A stretch of 64,000 bases of DNA, taken from positions 4,042,501 to 4,106,500 of the forward strand of contig OY783200.1 of assembly GCA_963678675.1 (NCBI GenBank). The letters are read 5' to 3'. Position 1 is the first letter of the stretch. Every line of letters begins with the position of its first letter. Shown here piece after piece: positions 9,068 through 21,783 of the stretch. Both the position numbers and the translations under genes were made by a program. Under the pieces are notes generated by a model, which ran no database searches, was not told the origin of the DNA, and worked only from the letters and a program-made list of their open reading frames with translations. Source of the DNA: Xiphydria camelus. Its lineage: Eukaryota > Arthropoda > Insecta > Hymenoptera > Xiphydriidae.

Positions 9068-12000
9068 CCGGCAGTCAGACAAAAGGAGCAAAAGGGTAAT
9101 AAGGCGAGAGAACCCGGAAGAAATACCTGCAGCGAGGAATAAATAAAAAGTGAGCCCCGCCGGCTGGCAGTTCCCTGGCGGCTATTACCTGCCCCACGGC
9201 TCATTCATAATGGAGTTACAGGTGCAACAGGGGTTCTGAACCTGTGGAGTATCGTAGCGAAAGCAGAGGAGAATCCTCGCCTCCGAATCGAATGGGATAA
9301 ATGCCCTTGCGAAACTACCGACGAACCGCTGCCCACGCTGACCCGCTCCGGTCGCGCGTGTCGCACCTTTATGGGCAACGCGTAACAAGCGGAGTGGCAG
9401 GTGAGGCGTTCCTTTTGAGCAGGCCGTTCGGTCCCCTGTATTTACCCGTTCCGCCAGTCGAACCACGATAAATACCACCACCGGCAACGCACGTGTTAAC
9501 GTTCGCAGCGGGGTGGCCTTTAATTTTTCACCACTTCCTCCCCCTGCATATACATACTCTTCCACCCTCGTCACTTGCACGCGCGCCACGTTGATGCGAA
9601 TCTGCAACGGCTGTTGACTCGGCTAGAATGGCGTTTCTCGCCTCGCTTATTATTCATTGCGCGACGATAAATGCCGCTGGTGAACCGAAGCTGAAACTAT
9701 AGCGGGGCGCACGGATATGCGCTTATGTGCAGGTCGACACGTACCGACCTTCCGCGCTTGCAGCTATACACGTTCAACTGTACGTGTGCCAGTTGCACGA
9801 GTGTTTCGTGTGTATCTAACCGGATGTGCGCAGAAACGCCTCCGAGCGTTAACAGCTGGTTCTACCACTTGTGTTTATCATTGTAATTCGTTGGGGAAGA
9901 GTGCAGGTTGGACATGGCTACAGTGGCGAGGATTCATACGCATACACCCCGAGAGGAATAATTGTTGGAGTCGAAGGAAAATATTTTTTTCTTCGCCGAC
10001 AATCAAATTATTTTGCTTTCAAAAATTGTTCCCTCGCATTTCTTCGTGTATCCCGAGGGAATTTTAATTTCGAGCAAAGAAAATATTTTCCTGGTATCGG
10101 CATGCCGAAACTCATCATTTCCGTCGATGTAAAAGGGGAATTGGAGTAAGTGCGAAAGCTGGTGCCATGAATGAAGATTTAAGAGCTACGCTTAATATAC
10201 TTATAAATGCAGAAGCGACGAACCTCCGCGATTGTAATATCGAGCGAAATTTATCTCTTTATAAAACCAGGCCTGAAGCTATTATTTTTCCACCGTCTCT
10301 CGACCCTCGGGGATAGAAACCGCGGGAAGGAAAGCACGTTATTTTCCGAAGGCTCAGTCTCTTACGAATTTATTTGTATCCTTGCAAAAATCGATGACGA
10401 AGCGTGTCCTCATAACCAAAGACGTGCCGAAGGAGACAATTGATGCAAAGTATAATGATGGCATTCATGCAACAATGCGTAGCCGAGGTTATTATCGGTA
10501 AGTTTAACAGATACAAACTCAAGCACTCTCTCTGTAGTCTAGACAGAGGAAACTATAGTCCGTGTGTAGAACGTAGTTACAGTTTGCGTTTTGCTTAATT
10601 CCTCCACAATACATTTCTCGTGAATTTTCGTCTCTCGAAATGAAATAATTTCTGCGAGGCAAGCCGAGAAATAATTAAAATACGAACGATATGTAACGCT
10701 TTCTCGACGTCGCGTTACAACACAAATTGATAGCGCCCTATAATTTTGTACGAGACTTGTTTAAGAAGCACACAAGTGGTTCGACGAAACTTTCGCTAAA
10801 GATTTTAGGGACTCTCTTCACGACGGCAAGCTTCGAAGCTATCTCGAAGACAGCCATAAAAACTACTTCTAAGTAGCTCCACTCAAACTCCACAGGATAC
10901 TCGTTTATAAGTCGTTACATCCCCTAAGATCGTTTTCCTCCTTTATTGTCGTCGTCGCTTCGCTTAAAATTAGTTTCTCCGTCCCGAGGAACGACTGAGA
11001 GGACGTGCGACTGCACGTTTTTTTTCCCGACTGCGCAGTAGAAAAAACAAGGAAAACCCCAGCTATCGATTCGAATACAATTGCTCCAGATGCGTAGTCC
11101 TAACGACTGCGATACGATACGGAGGAAATTCCTTATGCCCATCAAGCGACAACCCTCCTCCCCTTCACCGGAATACGCATCCACTTCCCCTTTCAAAAGA
11201 GAAATCGATAGCGCCATTCATCTTGACGCGTTTCGGGAACCCTTTCCATCCCGACATACGCACTACGCGGGACGTGCTGCAGAGCCACGTGGCAATGCGC
11301 GAGCGCGATCGAAGCATACTCATAGCTTAGGTACAGTCACGCGCTTACCGCGCGTTCGCGTTTAATTGGAGTTGTTCCGTCGGGTGAGGGGCGCGCGCGC
11401 TCGTGGAATATTGGACTTTTCTTTCCCTCCTCGAGGGGCGAGCAAGGAGTGGAGAGGAAAAGAAAAGAAATACATAAAGGCGAAATAAAGTTTTACCGCG
11501 GAGATATCGATTTCTCGCCCGACCACGTGGCGAGGGTACGCCTTTTTCTAGGGTAGGTATAGCGTCTTTTTACGATCGTCATTTCGCGCGCCAAATTATC
11601 GGCGCGCGCTCGTCAACCGCGCTTCGTAGGATTGACTCGCAGCCCAGCGGAGAAGGTAAGGATACCGTGCAACGATTTCTCGGTAGAGAGCGCTGCACGC
11701 GCTGCCACGGGGACGGGCTCGTAAATCAAGCGACGCAATGAAAAGTATCTCTACCGCTGGCTGGGTCGAATGCCTGCGCGTTTCCCGGCAATATATTTTT
11801 CCGCCGAACGCGATTCGTCGCGAAGAGAGGATCAACGTTGCGGGATATATTTCTTCCGGGGTATCGAACTCTTTTTCTCCGCCCTCTCGAATTCTCGACA
11901 ACTTCGTTTCGGGGAATGGCGCGTCGGAGCACTTGTGTGTCGCGTTTAATATTTCATCTCAGCGACGGGGGCGCGCGCAGTCCATTTGTCGACGCGAACT

Positions 12001-14064
12001 CGCGACTGCCGATGAATATTCATTGGCGAGGTAACGATAAGCTAATGCCTAGGCAATGCGGGATAAAGCGGCGGTCGTATCGCAGCCACCCAGAAGTTCT
12101 CGAATAATTTATCACTGCGTTGCAGTCTGCGATAATTCGCGGCAATCTCTGCTGAGCAAAATCGCGCGCGTTTCTCAATCCATGGGACTCGGAAATGACG
12201 CGAAAAGTGATGTGGAAGAAAATGTTCCTCGGAGAAACTACCGTGTTGCTTGTCGAAAAAATAAAGAAGGACGTTTTGCGTGTTTGGAAAGTAAACAGTC
12301 GACGTCGACCCCGGGAAATAAGACGGCCGGATTAGAGAGGGAAAAGTCGAAAAAGAAAGCTGGAAGAGGGGGTGGTTCCAGGAATAGTTCCCGCTTGCGA
12401 CAGTTCTCTACCCATGGAAAAAGCCAGCTGGCTGTTCTCTCTTTCGATTATTAGCTCCACCCACGCACGGATCGACGCCTCTTCCCCTTTATTCCCGACA
12501 CCCACGCCAGGACGGGGGAAGACGAGAAAAATAGAATTTACAGCTAAATTGAATTTCTGCGACCGTAAATATGGGTCTGGCAGCTCGATCAAAGCGGCCT
12601 GGCCTGGCTGCGAAATCTTATTTTTTCCCTTTAACGACGATCGGAAAATTCGTCCTCATTTTACCCGAGATACGGCCGGGCTATAAATCTATCATCATTT
12701 ACAAACCCAGGCGCAGCCGAATAAGCGGGTGAACATGGTACGGGGTCTTGTTCGTTAATTAATGACTTTCTCGTAATTAGAAGTAGGGGCGATAAATCAA
12801 CGCGGCTATAAATTCTTCCCACTTAACGGCGAAGGTCTGTTCTCAGCTGATCCTCCCTCACGCATCCTCGACCTGTTTCGTTCGCGGCTAATAGATACCC
12901 AAAAAACTCTTTAGGGTCGAGCTTAAATGCCGGTTAATAACGGATGAAATAGGTTCCCTCTGATTTCCTCGACGAGAGAAGAGGTCTTTATGTATTATAC
13001 ATATATCAAAATCCCACTTCATTTCGGCACGTGGAATCTCACACGCCCGCACCGTCGCTCCTTCGCGCGCGTCCCTGGTGTGCACGGGCCCCCACAGAGA
13101 TCTATTTATAAAACCTCGAAGTCTGGGCGGCTCGTGAGGGGGGTCGAGGTTGAACGACGTGTAAATATTTGCAGAGGCCGATTTCTCTTCCGACTTTTTC
13201 CCCGTGTCTTATGCATAGTACGCCCACGCTAAGATAATCGGCCGGCCCTCTACGCCGAAGTGCAATTTCTCCTCCGGCCCTTTCGTTGGCCCTGACGAGG
13301 TATTCCGGGACTTGGCCCCCATGCGCGCCTCGTGCATGATACACCCGCGTATGGTACGTGTATGTGCACGTACGGAGGTGGCCGGCTGACTGTGCGGCAG
13401 GTAGCATATAGGTATACACCTAGACCTTGCTCTGCCAGGTGAGTATTGATCGTCGGCGTGTGCAGGGACCGCGGAGCAGCACGGGAACGGCAGTACGGAC
13501 CGACGCACCGCACCCATCGACGTCCCACGTCCGACTGGGATGGTCCTCTGTCGCTGGGGTGGGGTGTAGATGCTCGGATGGGGGGATCGAAGGTCAAACA
13601 TGGTGAAAAGCGAAGGAAGACAGTTTCGCGGCGAGCCGCCGCCGTCTTCGTTGCCGCTCTCATCGTCCTGCGTAGAGCGGCTTGACCCAACTGTTGCACT
13701 TTCGAGTGCTTGGCGCGTTTCTGGAAACTCTGCCAAGTGGAGCAACAGGCAATCAACGCAGCGGCCTTGCCCCCGCTACGGTCCCACAGGTGCCGAAGCG
13801 GCGCGCATTTGTGTAGCCGCGCGGCCATCACGGATATATACGTATATGTGTTGAATGGTTGAGTGGTTTTAATGCGATGAATTTGTGCTGTGCTGAAAGG
13901 GTACGCGAGCGTTCGGGGGTCGCTCGTGGCGTGGGCGTTGTCGAAGCTGAACTTGTTTGCGACGCGTCCGACCGTCGGAAATATGAGATATATTAGCGAT
14001 TTTATATTAGGTACCTATAGGAAAATTCTTCTCCTTTTCTTTTTAAATATTGATATTTTGGCGT
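9068..14064. other. 5 kb of unique sequence, no supported gene
   Basis: Mixed composition with CpG-rich pieces (11.2-11.7 kb, 13.0-13.8 kb). The ORFs of 90-190 codons here overlap each other on several frames and show no domain, repeat or splice support; I read them as chance openings in GC-rich DNA. It may be intergenic or part of a large intron. Confidence 0.35.
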
Positions 14065-14440
14065 TCCTTTAGAATTTCTTCCATAAATCTATGATTTTTG
14101 GAATAAGCACGAAAAAAATACATAAGACAGGATGGTCGATTTTCGATTTTCGGGAAAATGTGAAAAAGTGTCCCTTAAGATTTTGCAGAAAATCGAAATC
14201 TCTGGAATCAATCGAGCGACCGCCCTCTCTTGTATACTCTTTTTTGTGCCAATTTCGAAAATCATAGATATATTGACGATATCTCAAGGGAAATATAAGA
14301 TATCATCGATTTTATGTAGAAGAAAATTATTTTCTCACGGGAAATCATCGATATCTTGATGATCCTTTGAGATTTCGTCAATAAATCCGTCATTTTTGTG
14401 ACCAGCTTCAAAAATCAATAAGATAGAATGGTGGAACGTT
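14065..14440. repeat. Dispersed degenerate repeat, copy 1
   Basis: Contains the recurring phrases GGAAAATCGAAATC-like, TTGACGATATCTCAAGG and AATCAGCACGAAAAAATACA-like. The same phrases occur at 39480-40050 and 56385-56800. Inside a unit the phrase with AAGACAGG..GGTCG recurs in inverted form, giving a head-to-head structure of about 300 bp. It resembles satellite-like or old MITE material. Confidence 0.5.
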
Positions 14441-14701
14441 CGATTTTCGCGAAAATGTCAAAGGTTAAAATATCGAAATCAACGTCACTCGTTTTCTTTC
14501 AAAGTAAAATTTACTTCACAGAATTCTCGCTATATGGCTTTTCCAACAAACTAGTTTTTCGAGACTCGAATCCACCTCGTCGTAGATATGAGACTTTTGC
14601 AAATAGTGTGAACGGACAAATTTTCTAACAAGCATCGCGGGCTCACCGCCAAATCGAGGCCCGGATAGAACGGGACCGTCGCGAGCCGCAGGGGATCGAG
14701 A

Positions 14702-14722
14702 AAGAGAGAGAGAGAGAGAGAG
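14702..14722. repeat. (AG)n microsatellite
   Basis: A run of about ten AG dinucleotides. Confidence 0.9.
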
Positions 14723-15355
14723 GGATCGAGCAACAGGCGGAGACGTCATCGCTTTTTCCTCGATTCGACGTGTCTGGATCCAGGGACGAAAAAAAACACT
14801 CGCCCCCCCGTCTCAGTCGACAAGTGGGCCGCGTCGCGCCCATTCGGGAAGCAACGCCAGGACACCAGCGCGGCAGGACCATTTCATTTCCACCTTCCGG
14901 GCGTGGGCGCGCGGGTGGGACCATAAAGAGGGTTCAGTTCCAGCAGCTGTCGTCTTCCCTCGCAACCCACGGTAGCCACGAGGCGCTCGGATAACGCACT
15001 TTCCCCGTTACATTATACGAATGTCACGGGCGCAGTTCTCCCCTTCCTTCCGGAGCTGCGGGGTCATGAAAGATGCAGGATGGTCGGGTGTAACTACGTC
15101 AAACCACCTTTTAGTGGCACCGAAGTGCAGTTGGAAGTGTACGATCTCTACGACGCCATCCGGGACCCTTTACAAGCGAGTATGTCTCAGATTGCTGTTG
15201 CTTTGCTGCCACCTATGACCCCTTGCTGTACGCGTTGGGAGGGGGTGTATTTGTTTTCATACCACAAAAGTGGCATGTCATTTGGTCCTTGTCGGCAACA
15301 AGCGCGCCGCAATCATGAAATAAAATAGCGAGAAACCTGCTGACACACGATAATG
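14723..15355. other. Unique sequence, no supported gene
   Basis: GC-rich on the left half, ordinary on the right. A short open stretch around 15080-15180 (GCNYVKPPFSGTEV) has no recognisable domain or splice context and is not called. Confidence 0.3.
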
Positions 15356-15593
15356 CAGGGGTGGCAACGGACCACTTTTTTTTTTCATTTTTTCTCACTT
15401 ATTTTATTTAAATCGTTTTCTTTTTACTTATTCCAAGACACAATCACTTTTTTCGTTTGTTCACTTGAACTGTCTAGAAAATTGATCATAACGCTTTTAA
15501 TTATGTTCAGTACCCGCACAAATTTATCAAATAATCATCAGTTTGATGGTACGTGATTGTTGCTATATGTAGGTATCATTATTATCAGAGAGA

Positions 15594-15851
15594 ACTCTCA
15601 ATGCTATTCTCATTGTTAAAAGTGCTACGAAAACGTACAATAAGAAGACTAATCTTGTACCAATCACAAAAACGTGTATCGGGATGGCATATGCTTTTTG
15701 TGATAAATATCAGGAATATTTAGAAGCTGAGAGGAAGAGAAGACATGATGATGCTGAGATGGAAAAAGCGGAAAAGGAGAGAAAGAAAGTTGAAGAAGAA
15801 TATAAAAAAAGGATTGAGAAGGAAGGAAAAATAACTACGATATCGAAGTAG
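15594..15851 (+). pseudogene. Broken Lys/Glu-rich coding remnant
   Basis: One frame stays open for about 85 codons: it passes through TCIGMAYAFCDKYQEYLEAE, then a charged coiled-coil-like run (DDAEMEKAEKERKKVEEEYK), and ends at TAG 15849-15851. Downstream the frame is interrupted several times, although another stretch (15927-16142) stays open. There is no start codon in a sensible place. It looks like the remains of a transposon-encoded accessory protein or of a retrocopy; I do not recognise the family. Confidence 0.4.
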
Positions 15852-16201
15852 AAAAACTGAAATATACATAAATGAAAAAGCGATTAAAAATAAGGATTTA
15901 AAAGAAGGAGCATTAGCGCAGACTATATGCTGGAAAGTATGAATACAGTACAGGAAGTAGTACTGGAAGACACGTGTGAAATGGAAAATATTGCAAAATC
16001 TTTTGAAAAAAAATCCCATTTGATTTCAGAATGTTTTTCTAAAAAATCAAGAATGTATTTATACAGCTTGTGCTTTTATTCAAATAATTTGCATTCTTTT
16101 TATTTCAATAATATTTGCCATTTCATTGTGTATTTGTCATGATATCAAGAAACTTATCAAAATAATATAATTTAATTAATAATGTAGCAATGAAGATACC
16201 A

Positions 16202-16412
16202 CATGAGGCTAAACTTACCCGCCAGGAAATAAAATTCAATCACTATTATCTCATTATTTGTGAACTTTTGGCCTACATCGATATAAGACTTTGTTGCAGA
16301 TAAAAATGTAGCCTTCAAAAAAGTATCATATAAATATGAGCCAAAAGCCCATAGATAATGAGATAATAGTGATTTGAGTTTCTTCCCTGGCAAGAGTAAG
16401 TTTAGCCTCATG
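16202..16412. mobile_element. 211-bp palindromic MITE
   Basis: The termini CATGAGGCTAAACTTAC and GTAAGTTTAGCCTCATG are inverted. The inner arms AATCACTATTATCTCATTAT and ATAATGAGATAATAGTGATT pair as well. No coding capacity. Confidence 0.75.
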
Positions 16413-16741
16413 CGATATTGGCACACACACACACACAATGCTCCTAAAAATATTTCCTTTAGCACTCCATCCATGGACATTTTTTGTCACTTTCCGGTCA
16501 CTTTTCCGTCACTTTTTTTTCACGACGAATATCACTTTTCGCACTTATCTAGATCCGTCATACCGCTACCAGCCCTGCAATAGCACAACTGACTTTTGTG
16601 GAACGATAATACCTTTCGGGACGCCCCGAACGCAACAGCTGATACGCAATATCGAGTGTCAGCCTCGCACCAAGCTTACCGCGTATTAACGAAGAAATTG
16701 TTTCACCGGACCCACTTTTCCGGGCGTATAACTTTTTTTTT

Positions 16742-16761
16742 GGGGGGGGGGGGGAGGGGGG
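16742..16761. repeat. Poly-G tract
   Basis: Almost uninterrupted G run with a single A. One of several G or C homopolymers in the window (also 20911-20928, 21443-21459 on the other strand, 40399-40435, 63167-63180). Confidence 0.9.
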
Positions 16762-17201
16762 ATCTCCTCGGGGATTGGATGTCGTGCCAGAGACCCGGAT
16801 CGATGTGGAGCCTAACGAGTCGAGCCGTTGGTGTACCAAACCCCATGAAATTGGAGGAGGTAACTTTATTTGTTATTATAATATATCTCAGGGTGTAGGT
16901 GGAGACAACTTCCCCGGGATCGACACTCTCGATTCTCTTCCTTTTTCCCCCCTCATTTTTCCCTGAAAATTCCACCGCGCGACATACTCCAGCTTGGATT
17001 ACCCCAGAGTCCACCGCTCCTGAGTTATTTATGGTGTGGCGGGCGGGTTGCGGGTATGTCCCTACTATACCGAGTGAAGTGCTTCCAAAGCCCTCTCACG
17101 ATTACGCGCGGCACACTACCCGATCGGAATCTCGTCTAACGTATTCGCGGCTTACCGTTACACCCAGGGAGTGCTCACCTCGATGACGTGCTTTCCCTGT
17201 A
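16762..17201. other. Unique sequence, nothing supported
   Basis: No ORF with support, RNA gene or repeat recognised between the poly-G tract and the TA-flanked element at 17204. Confidence 0.3.
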
Positions 17202-17203
17202 GG

Positions 17204-18067
17204 GGAAGCTGTTGTACCTAGAGCATAGTGTACCTTGAAATGCTTCGTATTTATGACAGATGTCGCCATTTATCGACTCAAAATTAAGGTATATTCCTCA
17301 CTTGCTTGACCTTCAGTAGTGCATTCGTGTCTCGCGCGCGTCACAGACGTATTTTGAAGTAATTAGCATCGTATTCGTGTGTAGATAATTTGAGAACTGG
17401 TAGCTTTGAAACTATTAAACAACTTTTGTGTGTAATAGTGTTCAATGGTGAGTATAAATAAAATGTTATTTTTCGTTGTAAACTTAGCTTCGGCACGGAG
17501 GCAGCGGTTTTTAGTAATGTCGCACCCTCTTGTACCTTGAAACATCGGCACATCTTGTACCTTGGAACATTAATAAAGAACGTTAATTTTTTATTTCAGA
17601 ATTTTTCCAATTATGCCGCGTAGTAAAGAAGATAAAAAAAAAGATCCTGTCAATCATATTTTGAGTTTTTCATCGCCAAAAAGAAAAGAAGCATAGTTGA
17701 ACTCTAAGTTGCTTTTTCTCAAATGTTTTGTTCTTTTTTATAAGTGCTTTTATTAATTTATGATATCTCTGGTAAAATTTATATTTTTAAATAATCTCAA
17801 CTTTTACTTAGTTTATTTTTTTAGTTGGTTATTATCTGTGTTTCAAGGTACATTAGGTCTGTTGTACCTTGAAACAATTTTAGCTAGTAAAAATTATGTT
17901 AGAAAACATCTTGACAGCAATATTTGTAAAATTTCCTTTTACATCTTATGTACCTGAATAGATATCTCTCATCAATTCAGCAGGAAAAATGCCGTTTAAA
18001 TATTTTCCCAATCATCAGTTAAACTAAAATTTTCAATAATCGTTCCAAGGTATACAACAGTCTCCCC
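17204..18067. mobile_element. TA-flanked pogo/Tc1-mariner-type derivative
   Basis: TA flanks both sides (17202-17203, 18068-18069). The ends GGGGAAGCTGTTGTACCT and AGGTATACAACAGTCTCCCC are inverted. The motif TTGTACCTTGAAA occurs about five times in both orientations (17229, 17530, 17555, 17845, 17867), probably subterminal binding repeats. A 27-codon ORF at about 17613-17696 starts MPRSKEDKKKDP and stops. This resembles the first residues of pogo/jerky-type helix-turn-helix transposases, so the element looks like an internal deletion of an autonomous parent. The superfamily call rests on the TA duplication plus that short peptide. Confidence 0.6.
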
Positions 18068-18069
18068 TA

Positions 18070-19187
18070 CTTGAAACGGCCAGAACGGCGCACGTACCTC
18101 TGGGACGAATTTCCTCAAGTTCGAAAAGACTCCCTGAGAACTGGCAGCGGTGGCGTTACATTTTTATGCGCGACATGCTCCTCCGCTTCGGTCACTTCGT
18201 TTCGGAAAACTCGAGAGCGCCGAGGGGACGTGAGTGCACCTTTGTACCCGGGACCTGCATACGTCGTACGATTGCGCCATTGTGCGAGAAACTTTCGACG
18301 CGGAAGATCTCGAAAGCACAAATTGGAGCAAGAGATATACGAAGTGCGAGAAGTGAATTGCGAGAACGGCTGGACGGAAACTAACGAAGGGACCGCTGCG
18401 CTCTTAAAGTATGCGTTTCGAAGTGTTATCAGCCTTTGGGAATAACCGCCGTGACCTGCTTTCGAGATTAAAAACGATATCTGTGCGATCCAATTAGGAC
18501 CCCGAGTACCCCCACGCTGAGAGAAGTAAAAAAAAGTCTATAAAACTCGAGCGCACCGCTCGGCTTGCTTCAATAAGTCCTTAATGCCTCCTGCAGGCGT
18601 TGGCACACCTGTTCTATCGCTCGAAAGGGGTCCACGCACAGAGACGCTTTCGCACGGATGGAAAGGAGCGGGGAGACGGCAGAGTTCTGCTGTTCGCTTC
18701 CGACAAAAGACACCCCAATCTGTAACTCGAGGCGCGTTCCAGAGAAATTCCCCCTTTTCTCCTAACCTATGTTATTCTGAGCCTCATCGCTACATTGTAT
18801 TTCCATTTCGCGAGGATCAAAGATGAAAAAGAACAGCAAAACACGTTTCGCAGGCTAGATTCCTCCGTCCAACATTCCCCTCGAGCATTGGTCAGTGAAA
18901 CATGTCAAAAGTATCATCAGTGTCGTCGCAGAACTCGTCAAAGAAGGATCAATCATATCTTTTCAAAGCCGTGCGTCAACTTCGACCCGCTAATTGAGAG
19001 GAAGTCTCAATACCACATCCATCAACGACACATCTCTCCCACCGAGCAACCCCCAACACAAGCTTCTACCTTGACATGAATCCTCGGACCAACCGGACTC
19101 AATCGTCAGTACGGCACTCGTTATCCTAGCTCAACAAGGACGAAGCCTGACGCGTGTGTGCCGAGCATCCATACCTCCCACCCCAAA
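18070..19187. other. Unique sequence, no supported gene
   Basis: The 124-codon ORF at 18071-18445 has no domain and lies in GC-rich sequence with equally long overlapping frames; not called. Confidence 0.3.
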
Positions 19188-19189
19188 TA

Positions 19190-19873
19190 GACCTACGGCC
19201 TAGTGGCAAATAAGTTACCTCATCGGGATACGAGATTTGAGTTTTTGTAGTAAAAGTACCAAAAGTAAAAGACGCCCGTCGCGACGCCCAAAGTTCCGAC
19301 GTTTCTATGCATTATCTTCTTTCCAGCGCCTCCTAGGTAAAAAGTAGTTATACTGAAAATTACAGAAAATGTAATTCTCTACAAGTTTTGCTTAAAAGTT
19401 GTTTTTCTCAAATAAATAATTTCAGAGTTACGTTTAAGTAAGTTTACCTGGGTTCTTTGCATTATTTTCTTTCCAGCGCCTCCTAGGTAAAAAGCAGTTG
19501 TTATAAAAAGTATAGAGAATATAATTCTCTACAAGTTTTATCTAAAACGTGTTTTTCTCAAATCAATAATTTTAGAGTTACGCTTAAGTAAACTTACTTA
19601 AACATCGGATTTTTGGACGTCGCGACGGGCGTCTGTCACACAAAATAACAATTGTAATAGGTCTCCCAGTGAATTGTCAAATTTTTAAGCATCTACTCCA
19701 TGAAGTAACTTTAGCGACTTTTTCGCCTTCTTGACAGGCTGTCATAATGAGTAGTCGACCATTGAGCCCCGGCAGATGGTCGGTTTTTTGTTACATATAT
19801 GTGGTACTTTTACTACAAAAACTCAAACTTTGTGTTCCAATGAGGTTACTTACTTGCCGCTTGGCCGTAGGTC
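19190..19873. mobile_element. TA-flanked TIR element, family GACCTACGGCC (copy 1)
   Basis: TA flanks (19188-19189, 19874-19875) surround about 70-bp inverted repeats that begin GACCTACGGCC and continue through GTTACCTCATCGG and GAGTTTTTGTAGTAAAAGTA. Inside lie a pair of inverted AGACGCCCGTCGCGACG motifs and two tandem copies of a roughly 145-bp unit (19311-19455, 19457-19605) containing CTTTCCAGCGCCTCCTAGGT. Copy 2 is at 54657-55205. No transposase frame. Confidence 0.8.
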
Positions 19874-20052
19874 TAGAACGACTTCACCGCATCAGCGCTC
19901 ATATAGCGCGGTAAGTGCGCTCTCCTGGAGCCGCGCAACCACTGCGCGATTCGTAGCGATGTAGAGGGGAGAGGCTAGGGAGGGGAACGCGGTAGGGCCG
20001 AAGCGATTGATCCCTCTTGCTTATCATCCGTCTCTCTCCACTCCTGCTGTGT

Positions 20053-20078
20053 TCTCTCTCTCTCTCTCTCTCTCTCTC
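20053..20078. repeat. (CT)n microsatellite
   Basis: About thirteen CT dinucleotides. Confidence 0.9.
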
Positions 20079-21225
20079 ACTGGGCTGCCTTCGCAGATTG
20101 AACGCTATTAATCTCTTCAGCGTAAGGCCATTGTTTCCAACCGGTTGCCGTGTATCGTTCGCATTAGCGATGCACAGGGTATTCGTGCTAGTGGGTCTGG
20201 AATAGTAAGGCTGGTATGAGCAAAGTTGAGCTATAATCGCGCGGGGCGCTAACAATCGCCAAAGGGTTTTCGGCTAGACTTTTGTCTCTGTACTCGATAA
20301 GACGTTTCGGATATCGAGGGTCAAAGTGCAGTACCTCGTATCTGCATTTTTTCGGGTTCTCGTATTTAATGTTTAAAGTGTGAAAATGTTTAAAGTAAAA
20401 AAATGATCCTTTGATACACTAATTCTATGTAATATAATCCAATTTTATACTGTCCCTTATGGGGCGCGCGCCAAAGTTCGCACCTCCTAAATCTGGGCGC
20501 ACACACAGCTGTTCCTGCACGCATACGATCGATTCCGCGCCACTCACTTGCGAAAGAGAAACTCGCCCGGGTATAACTGTGCCTTCAATCAATTGCACGC
20601 CGCCTATCTCTGAACCTCCATTCAAACCGGACGACCGTAACGAAGAATTATTCGCGTTATTCGGCGTTTTTTGACGCGGGACGACTGACGGCCGCCGCCC
20701 GATGCCCTTTTCAGTTGGAAAATTAATTAGCGCGACTGAAAGTTGATACATTCGCGCGGCCTTTCATCGGGGCTCGCTCGCCGCTTTCTCGTGTACCTGT
20801 CGCTTTCGCGCGGCTCTTTTTTCCCCCTATCGGCGAACGTTCGAATTAATTCGATCATAGGGATTCCTCGCGGCGGAACGGTGTAATCGCGTTGAAAAAG
20901 CGACAGCGCCGGGGGGGGGGGGGAGGGGTATCGCGTATCATTTATTTACACGTCTTTTGCGCACTACGTGTCCTCCTGTCGTGTGTCATCCACCGGCAGG
21001 CGGAGGGACGAGAGAGATCGATCGTGCGGGGGATACCTACGTAGCCCGTTTCTCAATTTTTATGCTTTTCATTCGCGCGCGCGACGTCGAATAGTTATTT
21101 TCGTTATTAGGGGCGTGAAGCGCTGTTTCTAACGCGAGTGTGAAGTTTGCCGCACGGGCGAAGCGAGTACGGCAATCACACTCGTTAGAACGGCGCGAAA
21201 CAACCGAATAACGAATTCTATTTTT
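20079..21225. other. Unique CpG-containing sequence, no gene seen
   Basis: Includes a poly-G tract (20911-20928) and a small hairpin at about 21125-21200 (CTAACGCGAGTGTGA against TCACACTCGTTAGA). No coding region is supported. Confidence 0.35.
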
Positions 21226-21376
21226 TGTCACTAAGTGTCAAATACGAGATTGGCGATTTCACGCACTGCGCAGGTTATTTCACGCACTGCGCAACTTTTC
21301 ACGAATTGGTGTGTGAAAGATGATTTCACATGCGTCGAGGACGCCCATGAAACCGAGTATTTGACACTGAGTGACA
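21226..21376. mobile_element. 151-bp TIR element (short MITE)
   Basis: TGTCACTAAGTGTCAAATAC on the left is inverted as GTATTTGACACTGAGTGACA on the right. A direct repeat TTTCACGCACTGCGCA occurs twice inside (about 21257 and 21281). Confidence 0.65.
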
Positions 21377-21442
21377 AAATAAATATTTCAACGATGCACC
21401 TCGTGCGACGATCCGCGACTGTCTTGAATTTTGCAAAATCCA

Positions 21443-21459
21443 CCCCCCCCCCCCCCCCT
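21443..21459. repeat. Poly-C tract
   Basis: Uninterrupted run of C. Confidence 0.9.
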
Positions 21460-21783
21460 GGACGTGTATCAGGACAAACACCAATAAACGACGACACTCT
21501 TCTTTCGTCGCGGTGATTAATCTACCGGGTCTGGTGGGTTTTTAGGGTGATTCGATTCGGACCCCTTTGGAGTGCGATAGAATTTGGGAGGAAGTGTCTG
21601 ACTCGATATTCTTGGAAACGGATTTACGAAAACGTTTTATTATTCGGTTATTATTATGTCCAAGAATACAAGGGAGAAAAAAATTCACTCGAATCGAGCA
21701 AATTCTTATTCTCCCCTCATAAAAATAATATTTTGTCGAGCCAATTGAAATTTTGCGCGCAGTAGTTCCTAAGCAATATACTA

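Larger units (their letters stand above)
15356..16579. mobile_element. Degraded hAT-like element (tentative)
   Basis: The left end GCAGGGGTGGCAACGGACC and the inverse of the right end (GCAGGGCTGGTAGCGGTATG) are imperfect inverted repeats of the CAGGG type usual for hAT elements. Both ends carry subterminal AAAGTGAC/GTCACTTT motifs; the right end has three in a row at 16475-16525. A broken coding segment (15594-15851) and a 211-bp MITE (16202-16412) lie inside. No convincing 8-bp target duplication is visible, so the call is tentative. Confidence 0.35.

Noticed and set aside
13209..13831. 178- and 193-codon minus-strand ORFs
   Set aside because: Two overlapping frames in GC-rich DNA, Arg/Ser/Pro-rich, no domain and no splice context; composition explains them.
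21125..21200. Small hairpin CTAACGCGAGTGTGA / TCACACTCGTTAGA as a pre-miRNA
   Set aside because: Stem is only about 14 bp with a GC-rich loop; too short to support a miRNA call.
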